A stretch of DNA of 64,000 nucleotides from a bacterium. Its GTDB lineage: Bacteria; Armatimonadota; Zipacnadia; Zipacnadales; UBA11051. Positions 33,788 through 41,966 of the stretch are shown here, one piece after another. The number at the start of each line of letters is the position of its first letter. Within the stretch, counting starts at the first letter, position 1. The notes beneath the pieces were generated by a model. The model had not been told where the DNA came from. It did not search any database and worked only from the letters and a program-made list of their open reading frames with translations. Position numbers and translations under genes: made by a program. The DNA lies in NCBI GenBank assembly GCA_030604405.1, contig JAUVVY010000011.1, forward strand, positions 1-64,000. The letters run 5' to 3'.

Positions 33788-34050
33788 GCACGACGACGGC
33801 GGCGTGATGGCATACTGCCTCAGGGTGAGCGCACCTCAGGAGACGGAAGTCACCGTCATCATCAGGTAATTAGCGCAACTCTGACGGTGGTGGCCAGACA
33901 GGGGCCTGAGGGGGGCAAGCAGGCCCCTTGGCCACTATGGAGTGTCGGCAATCTGGGGTAGAGGTGTCCACAGGCACGTCTCGCCGACGAGTAGAGCCCC
34001 GGTCACTGCAAACATGCAGGTGATGAAGGCCACAAGCCTGTAGGTACTAA
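33788..34050 (+). repeat. About 280-bp segmental duplication, copy 2
   Basis: Same orientation as 32652-32930. It holds a 3' remnant of the lipoprotein gene (HDDGGVMAYCLRVSAP, then TAATTAG), the GGCCAG hairpin and the start of the membrane module. It lies on the far side of the XRE operon. Confidence 0.85.
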
Positions 34051-34168
34051 CCGTCGGGACGAAGAGGAAGATGAGCAGGAACCCGGCCAGCGAGACGCCG
34101 CCGCGGGCCTGCTCTTCGGTGGAGACGCGGGTGTAGATGGCGGCTTTCACAGAAAATGAATTCGGCAC
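33935..34168 (-). pseudogene. Chimera of serine recombinase N-terminus and small membrane protein
   Basis: 77 codons from a GTG at 34168. Residues 1-28 are a large serine recombinase N-terminus: KAAIYTRVSTEEQARGGVSL, with the catalytic Ser in RVST. At SLA the frame passes directly into a membrane module (GFLLIFLFVPTVSTYRLVAF and VTGALLVGETCLW) that matches the gene at 34915-35166 from its LAGF onward. It looks like a recombination scar that joined the two genes in frame. Whether it is expressed is unknown. Confidence 0.75.
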
Positions 34169-34241
34169 CGGGCGGGGGAATCCTTCTTAGGGCAACGCGG
34201 CCATAGGGCGCCCAAACCGGGACTGATCGCTTTCGCTCTAT

Positions 34242-34955
34242 TCATAGGGGCCATTCATGCCCGCACGCATTGCACTTGCCCCAGGTGCTGCGGCTCCGGA
34301 ACAAGAAGGGCGCCAGCAGTGCGAGGGGCCAGGCAACACAGCCGCCCATACAACAGCAGAACCCGGCCTGCGCAGCGGTATCGTCCTCGGTTTTGCGGAT
34401 ACGCGTTGTATTGGGGCTGCCACAACTCGGGCAACGGCCCATGCCCGTATCGGTATTATGTATCTCCTGACGCTCGGCTTCTTGGGCCGCGCGTGCTGCT
34501 TGCGCTGCCTGCTGTTCGGCCTCATGGACTTGGTTACGGGCCTCTTCTGCGGCTGCGAACCACTGAGCACACTGACGGCAATACCCATTGTATTGGGCTG
34601 CCTCTGCAGTCGGTACGGGTCGGCGGCATCCGGGACAATAGGTGGGATTCATTTCATCTTCGGTGGCAAAAGTCTGTGGCTGGGCAGGGGGCAAACTTGC
34701 GGGATCGGGCCGAAGTAGTGCCTCACGGACACGTAAACTTTCAGAACCGTCCGACGCTTGCCAATCGAAGCCGAGATGCCCCTTGGCCAAGTGATCTAAG
34801 AGTGTACTACGATCAAAAGGTCCAAACAGATTGCCGAGGGCGTCGGTTACGGTCCAAGGGCCAGAAGATGTTGCCCCCACAGGTACCGAATCAGATCTGT
34901 CTGTGGCGCTCCGGTCAATCTGACGTGCTTTGCGCCGGCTGATCTTCCGAGCCAT
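34242..34955 (-). CDS. GYF-like domain plus zinc-ribbon membrane protein
   Basis: 237 residues from the ATG at 34955 (MARKISRRK); an ATG at 34967 is possible. Residues about 32-85 resemble a GYF_2-type domain (GPWTVTDALGNLFGPFDRST). A zinc ribbon follows: YCPGCRRPVPTAEAAQY, then CRQC. A coiled coil (about 140-165, alternating A/E/Q) comes next, then a second Cys cluster (CPSCGSPNT ... CNACGHEW) broken by a hydrophobic, Cys-rich stretch FCCCMGGCVAWPLALLAPFLF that could span or bind the membrane. It overlaps the preceding gene (34915-35166) by 41 bases. Similar tools-of-assembly proteins are common in accessory DNA; function unknown. Confidence 0.7.
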   Translation of the reverse strand: MARKISRRKARQIDRSATDRSDSVPVGATSSGPWTVTDALGNLFGPFDRSTLLDHLAKGHLGFDWQASDGSESLRVREALLRPDPASLPPAQPQTFATEDEMNPTYCPGCRRPVPTAEAAQYNGYCRQCAQWFAAAEEARNQVHEAEQQAAQAARAAQEAERQEIHNTDTGMGRCPSCGSPNTTRIRKTEDDTAAQAGFCCCMGGCVAWPLALLAPFLFRSRSTWGKCNACGHEWPL

Positions 34956-35166
34956 TATTCTCACCATCCTGCTTTGAGCAGCTCATGGCGATCACTCCGG
35001 CCAGCACCGCGCCAGTCACTGCAAGCATGACTGTGATGAAGGCCATAAGGCGATACGTGTTCACCGTCAGGACGAACCAGGATATCAGCACGAACCCGGC
35101 CAGGGCGATGACCGCGAAAGTGCCGATGACCACGGCCGCCAGCTTGCTCAGTCTGCGCCAGTTCAT
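34915..35166 (-). CDS. Small two-helix membrane protein (intact module)
   Basis: 83 residues. First helix VVIGTFAVIALAGFVLISWFV, short NTYRLM turn, second helix AFITVMLAVTGAVLAGVIAM, acidic tail. The TYRLxAFITxMxAVTGAxLxG segment recurs at 32831-32925 and 33961-34052, but only this copy has both helices and a start. Overlaps the following zinc-ribbon gene. Function unknown. Confidence 0.65.
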   Translation of the reverse strand: MNWRRLSKLAAVVIGTFAVIALAGFVLISWFVLTVNTYRLMAFITVMLAVTGAVLAGVIAMSCSKQDGENNGSEDQPAQSTSD

Positions 35167-35238
35167 GCCTGCACCTTCGCATCGGTTTTACGCTAGGCTT
35201 CCACTTGGCAGATTTGTGCGTGTTGCCATGCGCGGTTG

Positions 35239-35766
35239 TCACTCCATCAAGCTGAGAGGTTCCTGGTACTCAGCGAGGGGGTCCAGCTGGAACTCTTTCC
35301 GCATCGCATTAACACACTGGAAGCTCTGCCCGCACAGGTCCTGGTAGAGGTCCATCCTTAGGGGGCCCTCGTTGGTTCTCATCCACTTATTGGTCCTGCG
35401 AAGGGCAGACTCGAATATCCTCTTGCGCTGAAGGACATGCGCCTCGCGTGTGACAAGGAGCAAATCTCGCGTTGCCGCATCATAATCAATTACCGCATTT
35501 TGAAAGCTCACTCTATCATTTTGGTACGCCGCCACTGGGATACGGGGCATACAGCGCGCAAGCTCTCGGTAGCCCTCGAGCTTCCAAAGCTCGATTTGCT
35601 GGGCAACTTTGTCGTAGCGCGTCTTTTCCTCGAAATGCAACGTAACGATCGTGACGGTGAGCGCAACAATCGCCGCGATCAATGCGCTGGTGATGGTTGG
35701 GTGCAACTGAATTTTCGAGCGAAGGCCTCCTACCAAGCGATGCAGCAAGCATTGTTTGTCCGCCAT
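35239..35766 (-). CDS. Hypothetical protein with one N-terminal membrane helix
   Basis: 175 residues. Membrane helix at about 23-43 (ITSALIAAIVALTVTIVTLH), then a mostly helical soluble domain with several Arg/Glu-rich helices (RYDKVAQQIELWKLEGYREL, RKRIFESALRRTNKWM). GAGGGAG lies about 8 bases upstream of the ATG. No family recognised. The layout resembles small cargo genes of integrons and phage islands. Confidence 0.65.
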   Translation of the reverse strand: MADKQCLLHRLVGGLRSKIQLHPTITSALIAAIVALTVTIVTLHFEEKTRYDKVAQQIELWKLEGYRELARCMPRIPVAAYQNDRVSFQNAVIDYDAATRDLLLVTREAHVLQRKRIFESALRRTNKWMRTNEGPLRMDLYQDLCGQSFQCVNAMRKEFQLDPLAEYQEPLSLME

Positions 35767-35785
35767 GGGATCACTCCCTCAGGTG

Positions 35786-35878
35786 TCACAGATCACGTAT
35801 TGACTTCATGACGCGCCCGAGCATGCGGCCGCGGGCCTGCTGTTCGGTTGATACGCGGCTGTAGATCGCACACCGCAA
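35786..35878 (-). pseudogene. 30-codon fusion of serine recombinase start and LexA end
   Basis: From TTG at 35878, preceded by CAGGGG, the frame reads RCAIYSRVSTEQQARG, a serine recombinase N-terminus with catalytic Ser. It then passes at once into RMLGRVMKSIRDL and a stop, matching the last residues of the LexA-like fragment at 36436-36558 (GRVMKSIRNH). About 18 bases later the next gene, at 35766, has its ribosome site. This is either a scar of deletion or recombination between neighbouring lexA-like and recombinase genes, or a very short real peptide. Confidence 0.65.
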
Positions 35879-35895
35879 ATCATTTACCCCTGGGG

Positions 35896-36426
35896 TTAAT
35901 GATAGCAGTTTTTGCAAGGCCGAAGGCCCATTGCCTTGGCCTCAGAGAGTGAGGTGGATTGGACATTGCTACTCCGAGCCAGCGAGCGGCAGCCAGAATT
36001 GCTGTGATAGCAAGCGCCATTGGAAACATAATAGACCATTGGGCCTGCGGCGGGTGCTGTGGTTGGCTGAGAATATGTCGGGCGAGTGGGCTGTGCAGTG
36101 TGTGCTTGCCTGGTTTGCGGCGAGGCGGGAGGACTGGGCTGAGGCCGATACGTCCTAGCTGGCGGACTTTGATAAGGTGTGCTTGCCCTTGGCTGCGGAC
36201 TCGGCTGCTCACTGGTGCGAGCGGGTTGTGGAACAGGAGCGGGATGCGTGCGCGGCTGTGGCGAGGTCCTGGGTGACGATGTGGTGGAGGGTGCCTGAGA
36301 CTTCGGCTTTGGTGGAGTAGTGAGGCAAGGACCAATCGCCAGTACAAAGATGAATGCGCCGATGATAGCCAACACAGTCCACGTGTTGGTGTTGCGTGTT
36401 TGCGGCTTACGATGGATGCGGCTCAT
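35896..36426 (-). CDS. Anchored proline-rich protein with Cys-rich C-terminal domain
   Basis: 176 residues. N-terminal helix TVLAIIGAFIFVLAIGPC, a long Pro/Ser/Thr linker (about 35-125), then a compact domain: YYVSNGACYHSNSGCRSLA and then LSEAKAMGLRPCKNCYH. The pattern Y-x-x-x-G-x-x-YH-x3-x-C-x-x-L ... A-x-x-x-G-x-x-PC-x-x-C is the Ada-metal-binding-like or nuclease-associated domain often found at protein C-termini; its four cysteines likely bind zinc. The start lies 9 bases after the LexA-like fragment's stop. Confidence 0.75.
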   Translation of the reverse strand: MSRIHRKPQTRNTNTWTVLAIIGAFIFVLAIGPCLTTPPKPKSQAPSTTSSPRTSPQPRTHPAPVPQPARTSEQPSPQPRASTPYQSPPARTYRPQPSPPASPQTRQAHTAQPTRPTYSQPTTAPAAGPMVYYVSNGACYHSNSGCRSLARSSNVQSTSLSEAKAMGLRPCKNCYH

Positions 36427-36435
36427 CGTATTGTC

Positions 36436-36558
36436 TCAGTGATTCCGTATTGACTTCATCACGCGCCCGACAACGCGGGCATCGTCAACCTCTATTGGCT
36501 CGAAGTCCGGATTCTCGCTCACCAGGAGTAGCCTATTGCCACGCTCATCAGGTACCAT
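36436..36558 (-). pseudogene. LexA-like (S24) repressor C-terminal fragment
   Basis: 40 codons: from an ATG, MVPDERGNRLLLVSENPDFE and then PIEVDDARVVGRVMKSIRNH. The strand pattern NRLLLVSENPDFEPIEVDD and the final GRVxxSIR match the C-terminal end of LexA/phage-repressor S24 peptidases; the catalytic Ser/Lys part is missing. An in-frame TAG lies just upstream. The last nine residues recur at 35786. It is a remnant, not a working repressor. Confidence 0.75.
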
Positions 36559-37560
36559 CTACCCAAGTCGGTACAATACTATTCTATCCTATAGCTCTTC
36601 CACTGTCCAGCTATCCCGGGGGCGAGTCTAGATTGTCGGCAAAGTCACAAACGCGTAGCTCGGCCTGCCCTGAGCTTGCTGAAAGCCCTGCCGTGTGCGC
36701 CCTGCCGCGTGCGCCCTGAGCTTGTCGAAGGGAGCTTGCCGAAGGGAGCCTGTCGAAGGGTCGAAGGGCTGCCCGACTCCGTCCTTCCTTGCCGTTGCCT
36801 TGTGGAGGGGCCCGGGTACCCACTGCGTAGCAGTGGGTGAGGGATCTTTGGGGCCCCATCCGGCCCAGTCGTTGTCGTTCCCGTCGCCTTTCGGCTTGTC
36901 CGCCGTCTCGTCCGCCGCAGGCGTTGGCCGTTGCCGTAATGGAGGGGCCTGTCGCAGGCTGTTTCGCCTCGCGAAACAGACAAGCCTGGCCCGCGCCCTC
37001 CCTCACCCCGTGGGCCAAGCTTGCCCGCTATCCGGTCCGTCATCCCGTTCGCCATCCTGTGCGCCATAGCCTTGCTGAAAGCCCTGCCGCGTGCGCCCTG
37101 CCGTGTGCGCCCTGAGCTCGTCGAAGGGAGCGTGCCGAAGGGAGCTTGCCGAAGGGGCGAAGGCGGAAGCTTTAGCGAAGGCGGGAGGGGCCCGGGTACC
37201 CACTGCGTAGCAGTGGGTGAGGGATGTTTGGGGCCCCATCCGGCCCGCGCCCTTTCTCATCCCGTGGCTCGGCCTTCCCAAATATATCCGCGTGGCACAG
37301 GCTTTCCAGCCTGTGGGCCGTTGCCGTTCTCCCCTTTCCCTGCGGGAGAGGGGCCGGGGGTGAGGGCGTTGCCGTTGCCGTTCTCCGCTCTCCCTGCGGG
37401 AGAGGGGCCGGGGGTGAGGGCGTTGCCGTTGCCGTTCTCCCCTCTCTCTGCGGGAGAGGGGAATTGAAGGGGTGAGGGTGCCGTTGCCGTTCTCCCCCTC
37501 CCGTGTCGGGAGGGGGCCGGGGGGTAGGCGCCGTCGCCTTCCGGAACGCCCGCACCTCCG
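36559..37560. repeat. Dense intergenic repeat cluster
   Basis: No gene. Contains stretches of GAGCTTGTCGAAGGGAGC and GCCCTGCCGTGTGCGCC (36680-36770 and 37080-37165) and GGTACCCACTGCGTAGCAGT palindromes at 36818-36838 and 37198-37218. The GGGGCCCC element occurs at 36841-36866 and 37221-37246, and a TCGGCC/CACAGGCTTTCC element at 37261-37318. Four CCCTCTCCCTGCGGGAGAGG-type palindromes lie at 37340-37372, 37385-37420, 37436-37478 and 37494-37530. Confidence 0.8.
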
Positions 37561-37982
37561 CCTCGACACAACCTTCACACTACAGAAGGTACTCTAGTCG
37601 AAGCACGAGGCCCGCTGGCTCAGGGCCTCCCGCAGCTTCCACCATTTTGCTCTAGGGGAGTAACCGATTTCCGCATTCGCTCTCCGCAACATCCCTCCCG
37701 GCACGAGCCCCGTAGTCTCAGGGCCTCCCGGCTTTGTCGCCCGTCTTAGCCCCGATTGGGAAGATCCTGGACCTCCCCCTCTGTAAGCGGGTTCCAGACG
37801 TCAGTAAACCTGTGTAATACCCAACGGGGCCAACACCCCCAGGGGTTCGTTACTGGTGGGGAGGTGGGGCAAGGGCGCTGCTGGACACACCCAAACGCCG
37901 CTACGGGGAAATTAGCTCATGGGGGGTGCCCGAAATGGGCACTTTGGCAGGTGACCATAGCTTCACAAAATTTGCTTATCTG
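37561..37982. other. Gene-free stretch with unexplained direct repeat
   Basis: No gene or known RNA recognised. A 30-base direct repeat (GCACGAGGCCC...CTCAGGGCCTCCCG) occurs at 37603-37632 and 37701-37730, with four mismatches. Further on are GC-rich blocks and a short GGGTGCCCGAAATGGGCACTT hairpin near 37925-37945 that overlaps the downstream flank of the DnaA remnant. It could hold a structured RNA. Confidence 0.4.
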
Positions 37983-38150
37983 TCAAGATATATAGGGCTG
38001 TTGGAGGGCGCCTTTGAAGTTGTTGATTGGCCACATGATCTTCTCGTCTTCGGCCACCATTTCGCTGACCTTATTGCAGGCGTGCAGGACGGTACGGTGG
38101 TCGCGGCCGCCGCAGTGCCTGCCGATATCTATGAGGCTCAAGTCAGCGTA
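37983..38150 (-). pseudogene. Orphan DnaA domain IV remnant
   Basis: On the minus strand, YADLSLIDIGRHCGGRDHRT followed by VLHACNKVSEMVAEDEKI matches the DNA-binding domain IV of DnaA: S-L-x-x-IG ... GGRDH-T-V-x-HA. The expected FGGRDH is CGGRDH here. Upstream, at 38146-38180, the coding sequence stops at a TCGGGCTTTCTCGCCCGA palindrome, and no domain III is present. The remaining about 55 residues end at a TAA-type stop. Probably a truncated gene rather than a functional initiator. Confidence 0.75.
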
Positions 38151-38254
38151 GGTCGGGCTTTCTCGCCCGACGCTGTTACGGACCAGGGCAGGTAATAGGC
38201 CCGGCAGAGCGAAACTATCTTGGGCAATTGCGCTTGACAGAGGGGGCGACGGAG

Positions 38255-41200
38255 ATGCGCGCAGACAGACTTCTGATCGGCATATTCCTATTCTTCTCAT
38301 TGTGCAGCCATGTGTACACGGAGGACGAAGGCATGGTAGCTTACAAGCCCGACATTGTCGGTGTTGATCGCATGTTCATGGTCGCTCTGAATGTGCCCAG
38401 GGAGGCGCCGGAGCTAGCAGTGACCTCTCCTGAGAACGTCACCTTGTTCGACCGCACGCCGCTGCCGGCACAGTCTGAACTCCGCAAGTATTACTTCCGC
38501 GCGGTCAAGCCGGCGAAGCAGGCAGATATCACCTTTGCTCACCCCGACGGCGAGATAATCATCTCGATAGAGATCTGGTCATTTGATGACTTACGGGACT
38601 ATCGTCAGCTTAAGGCGGTCCCGCTTCCGCGCCGGTGGCCACTGGGTGAGCCACTGCCGGAACTGAAACAGGGACAGACGACCACCACGGAGCGACTGAA
38701 GCAGTTCTGGCAGCAGCGTGGGGCTCCCGACCGGCAGCGGCGGGACACTTCGGTGTATCGCTGGTTGGAGGACAGGCCACACCAACCCGAAGCCGCGCCC
38801 GGGGGATGGCTCGATGTGTCAGATCAACAGATCTGGGACCTGCAACCTGACAGCACCATACCGCGCACGCACTGCGTGAACCTGAAGCACGGGTGTCCCC
38901 TACACGGCACCGAGATCTACCTGCACCGCGCGTTTTATCCGTGGGACCGAGACATCTCGTTTCCGTATCGCTGGAAGCTCAAGTGCCCGGTGGGTGGCGA
39001 GGACTACCCCTCAAACGACTTCGCCAACGGCGATATGACCAGCGGCGAATTCCCTGACGACGGCATTGGCGGGGCGTGTGAGCATAAGGGCAACAGATAC
39101 GGCTTTATCGCCGAGATTTGCCAGGCGTACGGTCATCAGATGCTGAGGGTGGCCCCGGAATGTGCCGACGGCTATCTCGCGACCGGCGACATCAGGTACG
39201 TCCACAAGGCGTTGGTGGCATTCTGTCGGCTGGCCGTCGAGTATGCTTACCTGGCGACGATGACCCAGCATCGGCATCGCAACAAAGTCGCCCAGGTTGA
39301 ACGGCTGGGCCCTGCGCCGTTCAGCGAGGGGCCGTTCCTCGCCGCCAGCGGCTTTACGATCTACTACATAGACCAGCCGGCCTATCAGTGGGCGCATGCT
39401 GAAGCCTATGACAATATCTGGCCGGCTATCGCCAGGGATCCTGACATCGTTCCCTTCTTGCAATCGCAGGGATACCGTGTGGAAACTCACGAGGACGTAC
39501 GCCGGTTTATCGAAGAGAACCTGTTCGCGGTGTGGATGCAGGGCGCGATGGATGGGGCGACGCATTCGAATCAACCGTACCCGCAGCGAGGTCTGGCTCG
39601 AATGGCCGAGGTCCTCAACTACCAGCGCGGCGATGAATTCATGGACTGGCTCTATGACGGCGGTGGGGATATGCGCATTTTTGTGCCCAACGGCTTCTTC
39701 CGCGACGGCGCTGCCTACGAGGCCACCGGAGGGTACAACAGCATGCACGTCATCGCGTTAGGGCCGATTGTCGAGTCGGTCGAGCACCTGCGGCAGATGC
39801 GCCCTGAAGTGTATCCGGAAGCCAAGTACCCGAACCTGAGTAAGAGTCGGCGATACCACAATGTATTCGATTTCTCGATGAACATTGTCAATATTGACCG
39901 CAGTTACGTTCGTGTCGGCGACATCGGAAGCTATCCTCAATACCGCAAACTGCGCACGCTGACTTGCCCCAAGGGTCGCGTAGAAGCTTTCGAGCATGCA
40001 TACAAGCTCTTTAAGGAGCCCAAGTTTGCCTGGGCGCTGGTACATCACGAGGACTGGCAGCCATCCGTGGAGTTTCCTTACACTCGGGAAGAGATGGAAA
40101 CCGAGGCCGCCAAGTGGCCGGACGACTGGAATGACAAGAGCTGCCTCCAGGACGGATATGGTCTGGCTATGTTGCGCAGCGGTAAGGGTGATAACAAACG
40201 CGCGCTGTGGCTGCGGTATGGCCGCGCCCGCGGTCATACCCACGACGACATCATGCACATTGGCATGGACGCGCATCAGAGCGAGATCCTGGGCCAGCTC
40301 GGCTATCCACGCAACGCGGGCTACTGGGAACGAACCTGGATGACCCACAATCTAGGCCGGCAGATGCCCTTTGTGGAAATGACTGCCACGGCCCAGCTTT
40401 TCGCCGACGCCGGCCCCGTACATGTCGGAGAAGCATACGCGCAGGGCTTCATTGACACAATGGCAAACGGTGAAGGCTATGAAGTCCTGCGGGACGATTG
40501 GCAGCGGCGGATGCTGGCGGTCATAGACGTGTCTGAGGACCAGTTCTATTGCCTCGATTTCTACCGCATTTCCGGAGGCGAGCAGCACTGGCGGACGTTC
40601 CACGTGCAGGAGGGCGAGTTCACCACTGAGGGACTGCGCCTGGGGAAGCAGGACGGCGGCACACTCGCCGGACAGGATGTGGCGTACGGAAGTGATGAGT
40701 GGTTCGAGCAAGCCGGGTGCCGCAGGCATCCCAGCCTCGGCTGGTGGGATCCGCTTTTCGGCTTCCCGCATCTCTACAATGTCGAGCGCGACACACCTGA
40801 AGAGAGCGTGTGGTCGGCAGACTGGGAGCTGGAGAACTCAGATGGCCTGCATTTCCGCCTCACGGTGCCCTCAGCACAGGACACAGAGGTGATAGTGTGC
40901 GACGGACAGTCTCCGGTCGGCGGCTCGCCGTACGAGATGAAATGGGTGCTTCAGCACAAGCAGGGCGACACGCCGGTAAAGACGCAGACACTGAGCGCAA
41001 TGGAGTTATATCGCCGCCAGCCTGTGATCAAGTCAATGGAAGTTATCGAAGTATCAGGCGAAGATGAAGACGGCTTTGCGGCCTACGGAGTCGTGATTCA
41101 TCTGCCTGATGGCACTGACACCGTCTTCGCTTCGGCTGATGGCTCCGTCGAGCGCACAGCCCCGGGCGGGTTCGAGTTCGCGGGCCGGTTTGGTCTCTAT

Positions 41201-41833
41201 AGAGAGCGTGATGGCAGACCTCCTCAGGTGGTACTTGTCGGCGGTACCAGGCTGACGAAAACCGGCGTCGGCATTACACAGGAACAAGCCGAGTACCGCG
41301 CCCGGATAGCCAAGGTGGACCGGCAGACCGACACGATCACCGTCTCACCGGCGCCGGCCGATCCGGTCGCAATGGTGGGGAACTACATCTGCATTAGCAA
41401 TCGCGTACGCCGCATCGCCTACAAGGTGCTGGCAGCGAAGCAAGTAGCGGACGGCGCGGAGTTGCGTCTGGAATTCGACTCACGCATCGGCACCGGCAAG
41501 GTGGCCGGCCTCGACGGGTACAAGATAATGACCTCCACGCCCTTCCACCTGCAGGGCTTCCGGTACTATCACGGGGCGCGTCTGGTCAACGCTGACGGCG
41601 GCGCTGAGTACCGGTTGGCCGGCATCCGCGGCGACTTCAATCATCCGTCGGAGCCCAGGTTCGCGCTCATCGATCGCGAAGTGCATCCTGACATCTCCCC
41701 GACAAAGCTAGCGCGCGAGTTCCCTGAGGGTTCATGGTTTGATGTGTACGACTATGGTAGCGGCGACGAAGTCTCATGGCCTCTGGCTGTGACCTTGCCT
41801 CCGCAAGCAGGGCCAGGTGCTGTGTTAGAATGA
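38255..41833 (+). CDS. Heparinase II/III-type polysaccharide lyase-like protein
   Basis: 1192 residues from the ATG at 38255 (GGAG just upstream); a longer TTG-start frame is less likely. Signal peptide LLIGIFLFFSLCSHVYTE. A beta N-terminal region (about 20-150) precedes an (alpha/alpha) toroid of about 400-550 residues (YGFIAEICQAYGHQML, DGATHSNQPYPQRGLARMAE). A heparinase II/III signature follows: YGRARGHTHDDIMHIGMDAH (HxHxD type metal or catalytic site), then beta-sandwich regions to the C-terminus. Such enzymes cleave uronic-acid polymers by beta-elimination. It has no Sus partner nearby. The open frame is intact. Confidence 0.8.
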   Translation: MRADRLLIGIFLFFSLCSHVYTEDEGMVAYKPDIVGVDRMFMVALNVPREAPELAVTSPENVTLFDRTPLPAQSELRKYYFRAVKPAKQADITFAHPDGEIIISIEIWSFDDLRDYRQLKAVPLPRRWPLGEPLPELKQGQTTTTERLKQFWQQRGAPDRQRRDTSVYRWLEDRPHQPEAAPGGWLDVSDQQIWDLQPDSTIPRTHCVNLKHGCPLHGTEIYLHRAFYPWDRDISFPYRWKLKCPVGGEDYPSNDFANGDMTSGEFPDDGIGGACEHKGNRYGFIAEICQAYGHQMLRVAPECADGYLATGDIRYVHKALVAFCRLAVEYAYLATMTQHRHRNKVAQVERLGPAPFSEGPFLAASGFTIYYIDQPAYQWAHAEAYDNIWPAIARDPDIVPFLQSQGYRVETHEDVRRFIEENLFAVWMQGAMDGATHSNQPYPQRGLARMAEVLNYQRGDEFMDWLYDGGGDMRIFVPNGFFRDGAAYEATGGYNSMHVIALGPIVESVEHLRQMRPEVYPEAKYPNLSKSRRYHNVFDFSMNIVNIDRSYVRVGDIGSYPQYRKLRTLTCPKGRVEAFEHAYKLFKEPKFAWALVHHEDWQPSVEFPYTREEMETEAAKWPDDWNDKSCLQDGYGLAMLRSGKGDNKRALWLRYGRARGHTHDDIMHIGMDAHQSEILGQLGYPRNAGYWERTWMTHNLGRQMPFVEMTATAQLFADAGPVHVGEAYAQGFIDTMANGEGYEVLRDDWQRRMLAVIDVSEDQFYCLDFYRISGGEQHWRTFHVQEGEFTTEGLRLGKQDGGTLAGQDVAYGSDEWFEQAGCRRHPSLGWWDPLFGFPHLYNVERDTPEESVWSADWELENSDGLHFRLTVPSAQDTEVIVCDGQSPVGGSPYEMKWVLQHKQGDTPVKTQTLSAMELYRRQPVIKSMEVIEVSGEDEDGFAAYGVVIHLPDGTDTVFASADGSVERTAPGGFEFAGRFGLYRERDGRPPQVVLVGGTRLTKTGVGITQEQAEYRARIAKVDRQTDTITVSPAPADPVAMVGNYICISNRVRRIAYKVLAAKQVADGAELRLEFDSRIGTGKVAGLDGYKIMTSTPFHLQGFRYYHGARLVNADGGAEYRLAGIRGDFNHPSEPRFALIDREVHPDISPTKLAREFPEGSWFDVYDYGSGDEVSWPLAVTLPPQAGPGAVLE

Positions 41834-41966
41834 TGGTCATGGAGTGTCCAAAAAGACCTGAGGATGTACAGTGCCTGCTGATCGAGACGGGCCGCTCTGT
41901 GACGCCTGTCAAACTTGCCGACATCGGGCTATCCTACATTTTCCCTGAGCAAGGAGAGAGACGACG

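Noticed and set aside
33427-33961. Plus-strand small frames opposite the XRE gene and promoter
   Set aside because: They are the reverse of the XRE operon and of its promoter; no sites or domain signals.
37340-37530. Possible CRISPR array from four similar palindromes
   Set aside because: Repeats are palindromic, unequal in length and spacing, have no unique spacers, and no cas gene is near.
36611-37578. Several 100-190 codon frames in the repeat cluster
   Set aside because: Composed only of intergenic repeats; no start sites and no domain-like sequence.
38151-38300. Upstream 50 codons of the minus-strand DnaA-like frame
   Set aside because: Antisense to the leader and start of the lyase-like gene and to a palindrome; not similar to DnaA domain III.
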